Shown: positions 24,821-33,711, numbered from the stretch's first letter. The stretch: DNA of 64,000 bases from Pseudomonadaceae bacterium (GCA_024236095.1 JACKLD010000014.1:62001-126000); one strand, 5' to 3'. Notes: a model not told the origin generated them from the letters alone. Program-made: numbers and translations.

Positions 24821-26007
24821 GGCCCCGCGCAAACTTTCTCGATATCCACGATATCCGGCCTTTCCAACGCCTGCCGCAAAGCCGTGCAACCGCTGTCGTT
24901 GGTTAAATCCCCCGCCACCGCCGTCACTCCGGGCAAGCCAGACGCCATTCCCCACGCCAATGCCTGTGCCATCACGTCCCGCCACACCGCCGGCACCCGA
25001 GCCCGCACCGCATCCAGCAACGCCTCCGCCGTCCGCGCCTCGGCCACGGCAGCCAAGTCCTCTCCCGTTTCCAACAGCCCCCGCCACGCGGCCATATAAG
25101 AAGACGCCCGGGCCTCTCCCTCCCACACCGCCGCAACCTGCGGCCATACCTCCCGCATCCAGCCGCGCCATGCCGCCCGCGTCGGCCACGGGGGCACCCC
25201 TGCGGCCAGCAGCGGCACCACCCCGAACAGCGGCGTCCCGTCCACCTCCGGCCACACCATATGTTGCCGCAACGCCTGTTCAGCCTCGGCCACCAGCACC
25301 AGCGGCGCCATCACCGAGTCCGTCACCCTGCCAACCGCCAACCCCACATCCACAACCCCCAGCGCCGTCGGCCACCGCGTCGCCGCCTCGACCACCACCA
25401 ACAACCCCAGCCGTGCCGCCAACTCCAACACACTCACCTTCTCATCCTTATGACGGCTCTCCGCCACCTGCCACGCCCGCCCATCGGTCACATTCACTTG
25501 CACCATCACTGCCCGCAACTGACTGCGCTTGCGCCGCCCCCACACCCGCGCCGCCGCATCATCCGCCTGCGCCAGCCACGCCCCCAAATCACCATCCGCC
25601 GCCATCGCCACCCCGTAAAACCGAATCTCCCCCGCCCGCACCGCCGCCTCCAGCGGCGCAAAGTCAATCTCCACTCCTTCCTGCACCCGCCACAGCACCA
25701 CGTCGGCTCCGGCCACAACCTCACCCGCCGCCGCCTCGACGATCACCACCATCCCGTCTTGCCGCGCCGCCACCCGTGCCACGTCTTCCGCCCGCACCAG
25801 CAGTCCGTTGCAGCCCACGGCAAAGGCCTCATTCCATCCCGCCCAACCGGCCCGCCCGTCACACACCACCTTGCCCAACGTCACCCCTTGCGCCACCCGC
25901 CAGCTAGAGGGCGAAATCCGCGGATTCTCCCGCCACCGCGCCGCCGCATACGCCGCCGTCGGCTCACTCCCTTCATCCATAAACGCCACCTGCACCATGG
26001 CGCGCAT
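24817..26007 (-). CDS. divergent aldo/keto reductase-like TIM-barrel protein
   Basis: 396 residues, soluble. Segment pattern resembles aldo/keto reductases: a strand with GEIRFYGVAMA in the place of the family's R.iGvSn, VMVQVNVTDG for the VQ..Y.l strand, LGLLVVVEAA for the g..v.A strand, and near the end QALAWGMASGLPGVTAVAGD followed by ALRQALERPDI, like the family's C-terminal cofactor region. The family's catalytic tyrosine and cofactor-binding motifs are not clear, so activity is doubtful. In-frame ATG at 25998 is an alternative start. Confidence in the family is moderate to low. Confidence 0.5.
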   Translation of the reverse strand: MRAMVQVAFMDEGSEPTAAYAAARWRENPRISPSSWRVAQGVTLGKVVCDGRAGWAGWNEAFAVGCNGLLVRAEDVARVAARQDGMVVIVEAAAGEVVAGADVVLWRVQEGVEIDFAPLEAAVRAGEIRFYGVAMAADGDLGAWLAQADDAAARVWGRRKRSQLRAVMVQVNVTDGRAWQVAESRHKDEKVSVLELAARLGLLVVVEAATRWPTALGVVDVGLAVGRVTDSVMAPLVLVAEAEQALRQHMVWPEVDGTPLFGVVPLLAAGVPPWPTRAAWRGWMREVWPQVAAVWEGEARASSYMAAWRGLLETGEDLAAVAEARTAEALLDAVRARVPAVWRDVMAQALAWGMASGLPGVTAVAGDLTNDSGCTALRQALERPDIVDIEKVCAGP

Positions 26008-26071
26008 GTTGCCCCATGCGGGGGTTTATGTCACCATCCGCGCCAACCGCAACAAGAAAGCCTGCTCATCC

Positions 26072-26767
26072 ATGCGCCTTGCCCTTTTCCTGCTCGCCTT
26101 GCTGGCCACCACCACCGCCCACGCCCTTACCCGTGCCGAGGTGGAAAGCATCGTACAATCCTACATTGCCACCCACGGCAACGAAATCCTGCAAAGCATC
26201 ATCACCGCGCAAGAAGCCCAAAAAGCCGCCACTGCCAAGGAAATCATCCGCCCGCACAACCCAACCTCCGGCCCGGCCACCGCGCCCATCACCATCGTGG
26301 AATTCTCCGAGTTCGAGTGTCCGTTTTGCCAGCGCGTGCAAGCCAACCTCAAACCCGTCCGCGACCGTTACGGCACCCGCATCCGCTGGGTCTACAAGCA
26401 TTTCCCGCTGGAGTTCCATGCCAAGGCCAAACCCGCCGCACTGGCCGCCCAAGCCGCCCACAACCAAGGCAAGTTTTGGGAGTTTGCCGCCAAAATCTGG
26501 CCCCGCCAAAACTACCTGAGCGAACAATTGCTGGTAGAAATCGCCAAGGAACTGAAGCTTGACATGGCCAAGTTCAACGCCGACCGCGCCTCCCCCGCCG
26601 CACAAAAGGCATTGGCGCAAGACATCGCCGACGGCAAAAAGGCGGGCGTGCAAGGCACCCCGTTCTTCCTCATCAACGGCACGCCGCTGTCCGGCGCCCA
26701 ACCCACCGAGGCATTTGTCGAGATCATCGAGGCCGAACTCGCCAAGCACAACAAAGCGGAAAAATAA
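26072..26767 (+). CDS. periplasmic DsbA-like thiol oxidoreductase
   Basis: 231 residues. Signal peptide (LFLLALLATTTAHA), a helical N-terminal extension, then a thioredoxin fold with active site Cys83-Pro-Phe-Cys86 (FECPFC), the DsbA-type helical insertion, and the cis-proline loop GTPFFLING. It should oxidise or isomerise disulfides of exported proteins; it is closest in architecture to BdbD/DsbA-family proteins with an N-terminal extension. The next gene, 3 bp downstream, is a membrane-anchored thioredoxin-like protein and is probably its partner. Confidence 0.9.
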   Translation: MRLALFLLALLATTTAHALTRAEVESIVQSYIATHGNEILQSIITAQEAQKAATAKEIIRPHNPTSGPATAPITIVEFSEFECPFCQRVQANLKPVRDRYGTRIRWVYKHFPLEFHAKAKPAALAAQAAHNQGKFWEFAAKIWPRQNYLSEQLLVEIAKELKLDMAKFNADRASPAAQKALAQDIADGKKAGVQGTPFFLINGTPLSGAQPTEAFVEIIEAELAKHNKAEK

Positions 26768-26770
26768 TTT

Positions 26771-27556
26771 ATGGCCGGGCCCACCCTGCCGCATCGCCCG
26801 CCGCCACGCAGCAGCGCGGTACCGCTGCTGCCGCTGCTCATCGCATTGGTGCTGGTGGTGCTGGCGCTGCAAGGCGTCAAGCTGCTCTACACCATGGGCT
26901 TTTTGGGAGATATCCCCGCGCCCGAACAAACCATCGCCGACCCTTTCCAAAACCTGCCGGTGGTGCAACACGGCAAACTGCCCACCCCGGTTGTCGCCCG
27001 CGCCCCCGCCTTCAGGCACAATCTGGTAACGGGCGCCCCCACCGCCGCTTATACCCTCACCATCTTCACCGACCCCGCCTGCGGCCCCTGCCGTGACAAG
27101 CTGGCCCGCTGGCTCACCCCCGTGGTCACCGGCAACGCCCGCATCATCTACAAATACTGGCCCGCCACGGTAGGCGACATCAACGGCGGACTGGTGATGG
27201 AACTCGCCCGCCGCCAAAACCTCGCAGGCCCGCTGCTTTCCCAACTGCAAACCACGGCGGGCACCCTCTCCGCCGAAGCCATGTTCAACGCGCTCGAGGC
27301 CGCCGGCCTCCCCCTCCCCCAACAACGCCGCCTGTTCGCCGCCCAAAGCGAAGAGCTGGCCGCACTGGTCGGCAAAGATATCGACCAAGGCCGCACCCTG
27401 CGCCTCGGCCCGCCGCCGCAACTTATTTTGCAAGACCGCCTGCTCGACGGCCGCTTGCTCTCGCCAAGCCGCCTCGATCTTTACATCGGCCGCCTCGGCC
27501 GCAACCAACCCCTCGTCCAACCCACCGACATCTGGCTCTTCGGCGGCGACCGGTAG
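26771..27556 (+). CDS. membrane-anchored thioredoxin-like protein
   Basis: 261 residues: one N-terminal membrane helix (about 17-39), then an extracytoplasmic thioredoxin-like domain with CGPC (Cys104, Cys107) after TLTIFTDPA. The CGPC pair is typical of reducing thioredoxins rather than oxidants. It is in an operon with the DsbA-like protein and may act as its reductant or as a second thiol enzyme. The usual cis-proline region is replaced by LGPPPQLILQDRLLDG, where the middle Pro would serve. Confidence 0.8.
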   Translation: MAGPTLPHRPPPRSSAVPLLPLLIALVLVVLALQGVKLLYTMGFLGDIPAPEQTIADPFQNLPVVQHGKLPTPVVARAPAFRHNLVTGAPTAAYTLTIFTDPACGPCRDKLARWLTPVVTGNARIIYKYWPATVGDINGGLVMELARRQNLAGPLLSQLQTTAGTLSAEAMFNALEAAGLPLPQQRRLFAAQSEELAALVGKDIDQGRTLRLGPPPQLILQDRLLDGRLLSPSRLDLYIGRLGRNQPLVQPTDIWLFGGDR

Positions 27557-27634
27557 GGCACAACGCCACCTCCCTCTCTTCCTAATTGCGCGCCACAGGC
27601 GTCATTCCAAGGAGCACGCCCCACCGACCATCAC

Positions 27635-27820
27635 TTACTCACCAAACCGGAACACCCGACTGCAGTACGGACACACCACATGGTCGGGCTTGCCCGCCGC
27701 ATCATCCACCATCGTCAGGTACACCCTCGGGTGCCGCCCCCCTTCCGGCCCGTCACACACCACCTTGCGACCATGCACCACCACAGTCTCCACATTCACC
27801 GGCACAATCGGCTCCGACAT
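27635..27820 (-). CDS. zf-CHCC zinc-finger protein
   Basis: 61 residues from ATG 27820. Ligand pattern C-x-D-G...GHP-like (GRHPRVYL) and CPYC near the end, the zf-CHCC arrangement (C, H, C, C) shared with the NDUFS6 subunit of complex I and a family of small alphaproteobacterial proteins. Likely binds one zinc ion; role unknown. Convergent with the thioredoxin-like gene. Confidence 0.88.
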   Translation of the reverse strand: MSEPIVPVNVETVVVHGRKVVCDGPEGGRHPRVYLTMVDDAAGKPDHVVCPYCSRVFRFGE

Positions 27821-27960
27821 CGTTTTGCCTTTCTTTTCTGCCTGCCACCATACCAAGCCTTTGGTAACCTGAACACAAGTTATTCATCGAGATTCACCGG
27901 CGCGATGACCCGTATTTTGCCAAAGGAAAAGGGGCATCGGCCCCCTTTCTTGCAAACCTA

Positions 27961-28037
27961 TGGCGCACCCGGCGCGATTCGAACGCACGACCCCTTCCTT
28001 CGGAGGGAAGTACTCTATCCAGCTGAGCTACGGGTGC
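27961..28037 (-). tRNA. tRNA-Arg (anticodon CCG)
   Basis: 77-nt cloverleaf: acceptor GCACCCG with CGGGTGC, D-arm AGCTCAGCTGG, anticodon loop CTCCGAA between CTTCC and GGAAG, T-arm CGTTCGAATCG, encoded CCA. CCG reads CGG (Arg). Confidence 0.95.
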
Positions 28038-28168
28038 CCAAGGGGGTTGGTACAAGGTTTTTCACCCGCATGCAACAATCCTTTTGTTGACAGCGCGGCA
28101 ATCCGCTATACTCTGTCGTCCACGAATTTGCGGCCAGCCGCATAAGAACTTCAACAGGAGACCCGACC

Positions 28169-28633
28169 ATGGCCAAACTGAAGATTGACAGCCTCGAGCC
28201 CCTCACCGACGCCCCCGCCAAGACCCGCGGCTACCCCGACAAATACGACCCGCTGAAAGACAAGGAATATATGGGTACCGCCATGCTCTCCTACTTCCGC
28301 GATATCCTCCTCACCCAACGGAAGGAGCTGGTCGACGGCAACCGCGAAGCCATCAACGATTTGCAACAAAACAGCAGCATCGAGGCCGACCTCGCCGACC
28401 AGGCCACGCTGGAGCTCGACCAAATGTTGGAGCTGAAAAACCGCGACCGCGCCCGCAAACTCATCAACAAGATCGATGAAACGCTGGATCTCATCCGCAA
28501 CGGCGACTACGGCTTCTGCGCCGAAACCGGCGATGAAATCGGCGTCAAGCGCATGCTGGCGCGCCCCACCGCCACCCTCTCCATCGAGGCCAAAAACCGC
28601 CAAGAGAAAAAGGAAGAGGCCTACGCCGGCTAA
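28169..28633 (+). CDS. dksA: DksA-type transcription factor
   Basis: 154 residues. Long coiled-coil N-terminal half ending near the DxxDxA tip (EADLADQA), then a C-terminal GDYGFCAETGDEIGVKRM..RP.A element. It enters the RNA polymerase secondary channel and works with ppGpp. Only one of the four zinc-finger cysteines remains (FCAE); loss of zinc ligands is common in alphaproteobacterial DksA. A TATACT -10 box (28108-28113) and the ribosome site AACAGGAGA lie upstream, so this gene has a normal leader of about 50 nt. Confidence 0.93.
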   Translation: MAKLKIDSLEPLTDAPAKTRGYPDKYDPLKDKEYMGTAMLSYFRDILLTQRKELVDGNREAINDLQQNSSIEADLADQATLELDQMLELKNRDRARKLINKIDETLDLIRNGDYGFCAETGDEIGVKRMLARPTATLSIEAKNRQEKKEEAYAG

Positions 28634-28672
28634 CCCCTTTCCTCACCAGCCCTTTCAGCGTAGGCTAGGCGC

Positions 28673-29146
28673 ATGAGCCTTCCGCCACTGCAACCCACCC
28701 CCAACATCTCCCGCCTGCTGGGGCCGGGCGAGACCGTCGTCTACACCGCCAAGCTTCACCCTCTCCATGGATGGCCGTGGCTGTTGGCAGCCTTGGCCGT
28801 TGTGGCACTCGCCTATGCCACCAACGCCTACTTGGCCCTGTTGGCCCTCCCCCTGTTGACCGTGTACCTGCTACCTTTCCGTATCTGGGAAGCCGCCGTT
28901 ACCACCCACCGCCTGCTTCTGCGCCATGGCCGCTTCCGCATCGCGCTCGATGCCATCGACCCCGACCATCTCGACCACTATCAGCTCCACCAAAACCCCT
29001 TCACCAGTCTGCTTCATTGTGGCGATGTCATCCTCGCCCTCCGCCTGCACCGCACCGTCACCTACCTGCCGCTGCCGTCCATCTGGCACCCCATGAGCTT
29101 TCTGGAAGCCCTTACCACCCTCAACCCCGCCTTCCGCGCCAAATGA
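28673..29146 (+). CDS. membrane protein with bacterial PH-like domain
   Basis: 157 residues with a central hydrophobic hairpin (WPWLLAALAVVALAY, LALLALPLLTVYLLPF) followed by WEAAVTTHRLLLRHGRF, the signature of membrane PH-like (bPH2/YdbS-type) proteins. Function of the family is not established. A -10-like TAGGCT (28661-28666) ends 6 nt before the ATG, so the message may be leaderless. Its TGA overlaps the next start (ATGA). Confidence 0.75.
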   Translation: MSLPPLQPTPNISRLLGPGETVVYTAKLHPLHGWPWLLAALAVVALAYATNAYLALLALPLLTVYLLPFRIWEAAVTTHRLLLRHGRFRIALDAIDPDHLDHYQLHQNPFTSLLHCGDVILALRLHRTVTYLPLPSIWHPMSFLEALTTLNPAFRAK

Positions 29147-29430
29147 TTCCCTCCCAACTCCGCCTTTCCGCAAACAAACGCACCCTCGTCGTCACCTTCG
29201 GCGATACCGACCACGCCCTCACCGCCGAGGCCCTCCGCATCAACTCTCCCAGCGCCGAGGTCAAGGGCCACTTCGGCCAAGGCGGCGTGGTGCCCACCAA
29301 CAAGCATGATGTCACCATCACTTCCATCGAACCTGTCGGCAACTACGCCGTCAAACTCACCTTTTCCGACGGCCACAACACCGGCCTGTTCACGTGGGAC
29401 TACCTCCACGAATTGGCCATACAGGCATAG
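29143..29430 (+). CDS. DUF971 / GBBH-like N-terminal domain protein
   Basis: 95 residues. The pattern LRLSANKRTLVVTFGD..ALTAEALRINSPSAEV...YAVKLTFSDGHNTGLFTWDYLHEL is that of the DUF971 family (also the N-terminal domain of gamma-butyrobetaine hydroxylase), usually small proteins near Fe-S carrier genes. Coupled by ATGA to the PH-like gene. Function unknown. Confidence 0.85.
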   Translation: MIPSQLRLSANKRTLVVTFGDTDHALTAEALRINSPSAEVKGHFGQGGVVPTNKHDVTITSIEPVGNYAVKLTFSDGHNTGLFTWDYLHELAIQA

Positions 29431-29464
29431 ACTTTTCGCCCCCGCCCTCCTACACTCCCCCACC

Positions 29465-29899
29465 ATGAAGCTCCTCGCCCTCCTTCTTTGCCTTGCCGCC
29501 ACCGCCTACGCCCTGCCACCGCTGCCGCCCACCCTCACCATTTACGATGCCACCGCCACTCCGGCAAACAAAGGCGGCAGCAGCGCCGTCAGCATGGTCA
29601 TCCACAACCCGCAAGATAGCCCCGCCACCATCATCGGCGCCACCTCGCCGTTTGCCCGCAAGGTGGTGCTCCAACACTACGTCAAACAAGACGGCGTCAC
29701 CCAACTCTATCCGCTCAAGTCGCTCACCGTGCCCGCCCATGCCGACGCCGCGATTGTCCCTTTCGGGCTGGAACTGCGCCTGATGGACGTCAGCCAAGAC
29801 CTCGCCTACGGCATGGACGTGCCCCTCACCCTCACCTTTGCCAACGGCAGCCAACGCACCGTGCGCCTTACACTAGAAAGCCCCACCGATGACCGCTAA
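29465..29899 (+). CDS. PCu(A)C-like periplasmic protein without the copper ligands
   Basis: 144 residues with a signal peptide (LLCLAATAYA). The cupredoxin-like fold of PCu(A)C copper chaperones is recognisable (MVIHNPQDSPATIIGATSPF, LTVPAHADAAIVPFGLELRL, VPLTLTFANGSQ), but the copper set H-M-H-M is not kept: where the family has MRP and H.M the sequence has LYP and LRL. It may no longer bind copper. -10-like TACACT (29451-29456) with -35 TAGACT ends 8 nt before the ATG. Its 3' end overlaps the ABC ATPase gene by 11 bp. Confidence 0.75.
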   Translation: MKLLALLLCLAATAYALPPLPPTLTIYDATATPANKGGSSAVSMVIHNPQDSPATIIGATSPFARKVVLQHYVKQDGVTQLYPLKSLTVPAHADAAIVPFGLELRLMDVSQDLAYGMDVPLTLTFANGSQRTVRLTLESPTDDR

Positions 29900-30818
29900 A
29901 GCACCCCTCATCACCGCAGAAAACCTCACCAAAACCTACCCTGCCCAAGGCAAGGCCCCCGCCGTACACGCGGTACAGGGCGTCACCTTCGTGGTGCAAC
30001 CTGGCACCTGCACCGGCCTCTTGGGCCCCAACGGCGCAGGCAAAAGCACCACCATGCGCATGCTGATGGGCCTCACCCGCAAATCCGGCGGCAGCCTCTC
30101 CATTTTTGGTACCGACACCGAAAGTCTCTCCCGCACCCAACGCACCCGCATCAGCCTTGTCCCGCAAGACGACAACCTCGACCCCGACCTCACCGTGGCG
30201 GAAAACCTCTTCGTCTATGGCCTTTTCTTCGGCATTGCCCGCGCCACATTAAAAGACCGCGTGCCCCAACTGCTCGCCTACATGCAACTGGAAGACAAGG
30301 CCGACGCCCGCGTCAGCCAACTCTCCGGCGGCATGAAACGCCGCCTCACCCTCGCCCGCGCACTGGTGAACGACCCCGACCTCATCATCATGGACGAACC
30401 CACCACCGGGCTCGACCCCCAGGCCCGCGTGATGATCTGGCAACGCGTGCTGGAACTGAAAAAGCAGGGCAAAACCATCCTGCTCACCACCCACTACATG
30501 GACGAAGCCCAACGCCTCTGCGACCATATCATCCTGATAGACCACGGCACCGTGCTCGATGAAGGCACCCCCAAACAGCTCATCGCCCGCCACAGCAAAC
30601 CCCACGTGTTCGATGTCACCAAACCGGTGCCCGCCGCACTGGGCAAGCTCAAACTCGGCGAGTATGAAAGCGAGGACGTCGGCGACAGCATCCTCTATTA
30701 TGTCGAAGACGCCATCACCTTCCGCAAACAATTGCCTGAAACCGCCACCTACCTCCACCGCCCCGCCAACATGGAAGACGTCTTCCTCAAACTCACCGGC
30801 CGCAAGTTGAGGGAGTAA
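29889..30818 (+). CDS. ABC-2 exporter ATP-binding protein (NodI-like)
   Basis: 309 residues. Walker A GPNGAGKST (46-54), Q-loop, signature LSGGM (145-149), Walker B LIIMDEP (165-171), H-loop TTHYMDEA. The C-terminal extension with ANMEDVFLKLTGR is typical of the NodI/DrrA-type ATPases that drive ABC-2 permeases exporting lipids, oligosaccharides or drugs. Followed at once by two ABC-2 permeases, giving a complete transporter. Confidence 0.93.
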   Translation: MTAKAPLITAENLTKTYPAQGKAPAVHAVQGVTFVVQPGTCTGLLGPNGAGKSTTMRMLMGLTRKSGGSLSIFGTDTESLSRTQRTRISLVPQDDNLDPDLTVAENLFVYGLFFGIARATLKDRVPQLLAYMQLEDKADARVSQLSGGMKRRLTLARALVNDPDLIIMDEPTTGLDPQARVMIWQRVLELKKQGKTILLTTHYMDEAQRLCDHIILIDHGTVLDEGTPKQLIARHSKPHVFDVTKPVPAALGKLKLGEYESEDVGDSILYYVEDAITFRKQLPETATYLHRPANMEDVFLKLTGRKLRE

Positions 30819-30821
30819 GGC

Positions 30822-31586
30822 ATGCGCTTCATCTCCATTATCGTGTACCGCCACATCATCGCCCTCAACGGTGCATGGGCAGGCATGTTCTGCAACGTTG
30901 TTCTAGAGCCCCTGGTGTTCCTTGTCGGCTTCGGTTTTGGCTTTGCCCGCATCATGGCCGGAGAAGACATCAACACCGACTACCTCACTTTTGTTCTGCC
31001 CGGCATGATGCTTTGGTCATCGGCGGCCACCGCCATCATTGAAGGCAGCTTCACCGTCCACCGCCGTTGTTTCGACCTCAAACTTTGGCAAGCTTGGCTG
31101 GCCACCCCCCTCACCCTGCCATGGCTGCTAGCTGGAGAGACCACCGCTATCGCCCTGCGCTGCTTCGTCTCATCTCTCGTCATGTTGCTCATGGGCGCCT
31201 TACTGGGGGCTCATATCAACCTCTGGTGGCTTGCCATTTTACCTTTGATTTTGCTGGTGTGCGTCGCCCATGCCGCCATGGGCATGTGGGCCGCATCACT
31301 CGCCACCAAGCGCGACCAACTCATGGCCATGTGGGTCTTTCTTGGCAGCACAACACTCATCTTTGGCGGCGCCCTTACTCCCACCACCACCTTCCCCTCA
31401 TGGGTCAACGCCATCTTCAGCTACCTACCCACCCCTCACGCCTTGGCATTCATCCGCCCCATGGCCGATGGCACACTGGCATTCGAAAGTCTGTGGTACC
31501 ACGGCGCCATGCTAGCCCTTATCACTGTATGCTCGGTAGCACTTGCCCTCACCGGATTCATGCGCCGCCTGTACAAAGAGGCATAG
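30822..31586 (+). CDS. ABC-2 type permease (NodJ-like), first
   Basis: 254 residues with six membrane helices; FVLPGMMLWSSAATAIIEGSF and the later W...LPTPHALAFIRP segment are the conserved NodJ/ABC2 features. Starts 3 bp after the ATPase stop. It should pair with the next permease as a heterodimer. Confidence 0.9.
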   Translation: MRFISIIVYRHIIALNGAWAGMFCNVVLEPLVFLVGFGFGFARIMAGEDINTDYLTFVLPGMMLWSSAATAIIEGSFTVHRRCFDLKLWQAWLATPLTLPWLLAGETTAIALRCFVSSLVMLLMGALLGAHINLWWLAILPLILLVCVAHAAMGMWAASLATKRDQLMAMWVFLGSTTLIFGGALTPTTTFPSWVNAIFSYLPTPHALAFIRPMADGTLAFESLWYHGAMLALITVCSVALALTGFMRRLYKEA

Positions 31587-31590
31587 CCCA

Positions 31591-32364
31591 ATGCCCAACC
31601 TTCCCCACATCACCACCCTCCTCATCCGCTTCTGGTACGAGTACCGCCAGCTATGGACATCCTTGTTCCTGCGCGATTTCATGGACAGGCTCATTTACCT
31701 GCTGGCCTTCGGTTTCGGCATGGGTGGTGTCATGGCGGCCAGCCACGGCAACAGCTACATGGCCTTTTTGGTGCCGGGCATTGCCTCGGCCACCGGCGTG
31801 TTTGTCGTCACCATGGCGATGACCTACGGCGTGTGGGAACGCTCCAGCAACACCCATCTCTGGCAGGCATGGATGGCCACCCCGCTGCGCCTGTTGGAAA
31901 TCATGCTGGCCGAACTCATCTACGCCAGCTTGCGCGCGCTTCCCAGCGTGGTCATCCTGCTGCTGTTGGCGCATTTCTGGCTGCATGCCTTGCCCAGCCT
32001 CACCGGCGCCTTGCTGGCCTTCCCCGTCCTGTTGCTGGCCAATCTGGCGATGGGCGCGGTGGCCATGTGCTTCACCGCGCATATCCGCCGCCCGCTGCAC
32101 TTCGCCTACGTCAACACCCTGTGGACCACGCCGATGTTCCTCTTCGGCGGAACCTTCTTCGACATGGCCCACGCGCCGCTCCCCATGCAGTACCTCAGCC
32201 AGATCTTCCCCCTCACCCACGTCATCGGCATCGTCCGCCCGCTGATGCTCGGCCAGCCCCTCAACCTGCTTAATGTCGCCACCAGCCTCGCCATTCTCAC
32301 CGCCCTCACCGTCGCAGGGCTTGCCTATGCCCACCACCGCTTCCAACGCCGCCTGCTTGACTAA
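31591..32364 (+). CDS. ABC-2 type permease (NodJ-like), second
   Basis: 257 residues, six membrane helices, same plan as the preceding gene (FLVPGIASATGVFVVTM; LFGGTFFDMAHAPLPMQY; FPLTHVIGIVRPLMLG). Start ATG 31591 lies 4 bp after the previous stop. With the ATPase and the first permease it forms one exporter; the substrate is not indicated by neighbours. Confidence 0.9.
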   Translation: MPNLPHITTLLIRFWYEYRQLWTSLFLRDFMDRLIYLLAFGFGMGGVMAASHGNSYMAFLVPGIASATGVFVVTMAMTYGVWERSSNTHLWQAWMATPLRLLEIMLAELIYASLRALPSVVILLLLAHFWLHALPSLTGALLAFPVLLLANLAMGAVAMCFTAHIRRPLHFAYVNTLWTTPMFLFGGTFFDMAHAPLPMQYLSQIFPLTHVIGIVRPLMLGQPLNLLNVATSLAILTALTVAGLAYAHHRFQRRLLD

Positions 32365-32399
32365 CCCCGTCCCACATCTTACTGATAAACTACAGTTGC

Positions 32400-32490
32400 G
32401 GGGGGTCAAGGGGGCTTGCCCCCTTGCGCCGAAGGCGTCATGCCCGCGCAGGCGGGTACCCACGTTACAGGGCAGCGCAGCGTTCCTTAA
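32400..32490. repeat. intergenic repeat, modules A and B
   Basis: GGGGGGTCAAGGGGGCTTGC with CCCCTTGCGCCGAAGG, then CGTCATGCCCGCGCAGGCGG and GTACCCACGTTACAG. The second part is almost identical to the copy at 34876-34948. Confidence 0.75.
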
Positions 32491-32516
32491 CCCAAGAAGC
32501 TCAGGACTCCAAACCC

Positions 32517-33200
32517 ATGACCGAATCCCACCGCGAAATCGTCCTCGATACCGAAACCACCGGCTTCGGGGTGGAAGACCACCGCATCATCGAAATCGGC
32601 TGCGTGGAGATGGTCAACAAACTGCCCACCGGCCGTACCTTCCACCACTACTGCAACCCCGAGCGCCCCATCGATTTCGGCAGCACCAAGGTCCACGGCA
32701 TCACCGATGAAAAGGTCGCCGATGCCCCCAAATTCCGCGACATCGCCCTCAGCTTTCTGGAATTCATGGGCACCAGCCCGCTCATTGCCCACAATGCCGA
32801 GTTCGATGTCAGCTTCATCAACGCCGAACTTGCCCGCGCGGGCCACCCCGCGATGACCTGCGAGGTGATTGATACCCTCGCCATCGCCAAACAAAAACTC
32901 CCCGGCCAACGCCACAACCTCGATGCCCTGTGCCGCCACTTCAACGTCGATAACTCCGGCCGCACCTTCCACGGCGCACTGCTTGATGCCCAACTCCTTG
33001 CCGATGTCTACGTCGAACTCACCGGCGGCCTGCAAGCCACGCTGGAACTCGCAGCCGAAACGGTCACCACCACCACCGTCACCACCACCGCCAAAGGCAA
33101 CGGCAAAATCGTTACCGCCACCACCAGCGAGACCACCACCCATACCGATTTCCTCCAAACCCACATTCCCAACGCCCTCTGGACAACCGACACCAACTAG
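32517..33200 (+). CDS. dnaQ: DnaQ-type 3'-5' exonuclease (DNA polymerase III epsilon)
   Basis: 227 residues. DEDDh exonuclease motifs: Exo I LDTETTG (Asp and Glu), Exo II with HNAEFDVSFIN, Exo III HGALLDAQ. This is the proofreading subunit of the replicative polymerase in alphaproteobacteria; the C-terminal region carries a threonine-rich linker (TVTTTTVTTTAKGNG) and a short tail that could bind the alpha subunit. A weak ribosome site (CTCAGGA) lies 10 nt before ATG 32517. Confidence 0.92.
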   Translation: MTESHREIVLDTETTGFGVEDHRIIEIGCVEMVNKLPTGRTFHHYCNPERPIDFGSTKVHGITDEKVADAPKFRDIALSFLEFMGTSPLIAHNAEFDVSFINAELARAGHPAMTCEVIDTLAIAKQKLPGQRHNLDALCRHFNVDNSGRTFHGALLDAQLLADVYVELTGGLQATLELAAETVTTTTVTTTAKGNGKIVTATTSETTTHTDFLQTHIPNALWTTDTN

Positions 33201-33217
33201 TCAAGAGCAGGTTAAAG

Positions 33218-33275
33218 AAGGGGCAGTCCCCCTTACACCACAGGCGTCATTCCCGCGAAGGCGGGAATCCAGCTT
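33218..33275. repeat. intergenic repeat, modules A and B
   Basis: Shortened module A (GGGGCAGTCCCCCTTACACC), then AGGCGTCATTCCCGCGAAGG and CGGGAATCCAGCTTTG with a clean CCCGC/GCGGG palindrome. No gene in 33201-33468. Confidence 0.65.
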
Positions 33276-33468
33276 TGTTTATCAAAAACTGTATAAGAAA
33301 TTGTGAAACTGGCTATACCACTTGCTGTTTTCACCCCGCACAGCTTGGAACCCAGCGCCACCACTTCACAAGGCCGTCTCGACACACACCCTCAAACCCC
33401 CACCCATTTCAGGGTTGTTTCTCGCGCCCGCCTTCCCTATCCCATCCCTATCAACCAAGGAGCCCCCC

Positions 33469-33711
33469 ATGTGCGTCCCCGAAAACGCCAGTGAAATCCT
33501 CCGCAACTACTGCCTTAAACACCTCGGCCACATCCCCCCGGGCCCGCAACGCGATGCCGCCATCCCCCGCGCCGCCCGCACCTTCCTCCAACAAAACCCT
33601 CACTACGATTGCACCCCTGAATGTCTGGAACGCTTTTTCCGCTCCGAACTCTTCAAAGCCACCGCCCGCGCCACCCACCATTTCCGCTCTTTTGAAATGA
33701 CCTTGCAATAA
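33469..33711 (+). CDS. small unknown protein
   Basis: 80 residues, ribosome site AAGGAG before ATG 33469. Contains a Cys near the start, another Cys pair (YDCTPECLERFF) and HHF; no signal peptide or membrane segment. Not recognised. It precedes hrcA by 70 bp, but hrcA has its own promoter. Confidence 0.6.
   Translation: MCVPENASEILRNYCLKHLGHIPPGPQRDAAIPRAARTFLQQNPHYDCTPECLERFFRSELFKATARATHHFRSFEMTLQ

Noticed and set aside
24444..25907. 487-codon rightward proline-rich open frame
   Set aside because: Low-complexity Pro/Ala/Ser product opposite rpsT and the reductase-like gene; it crosses the rpsT promoter and terminator.
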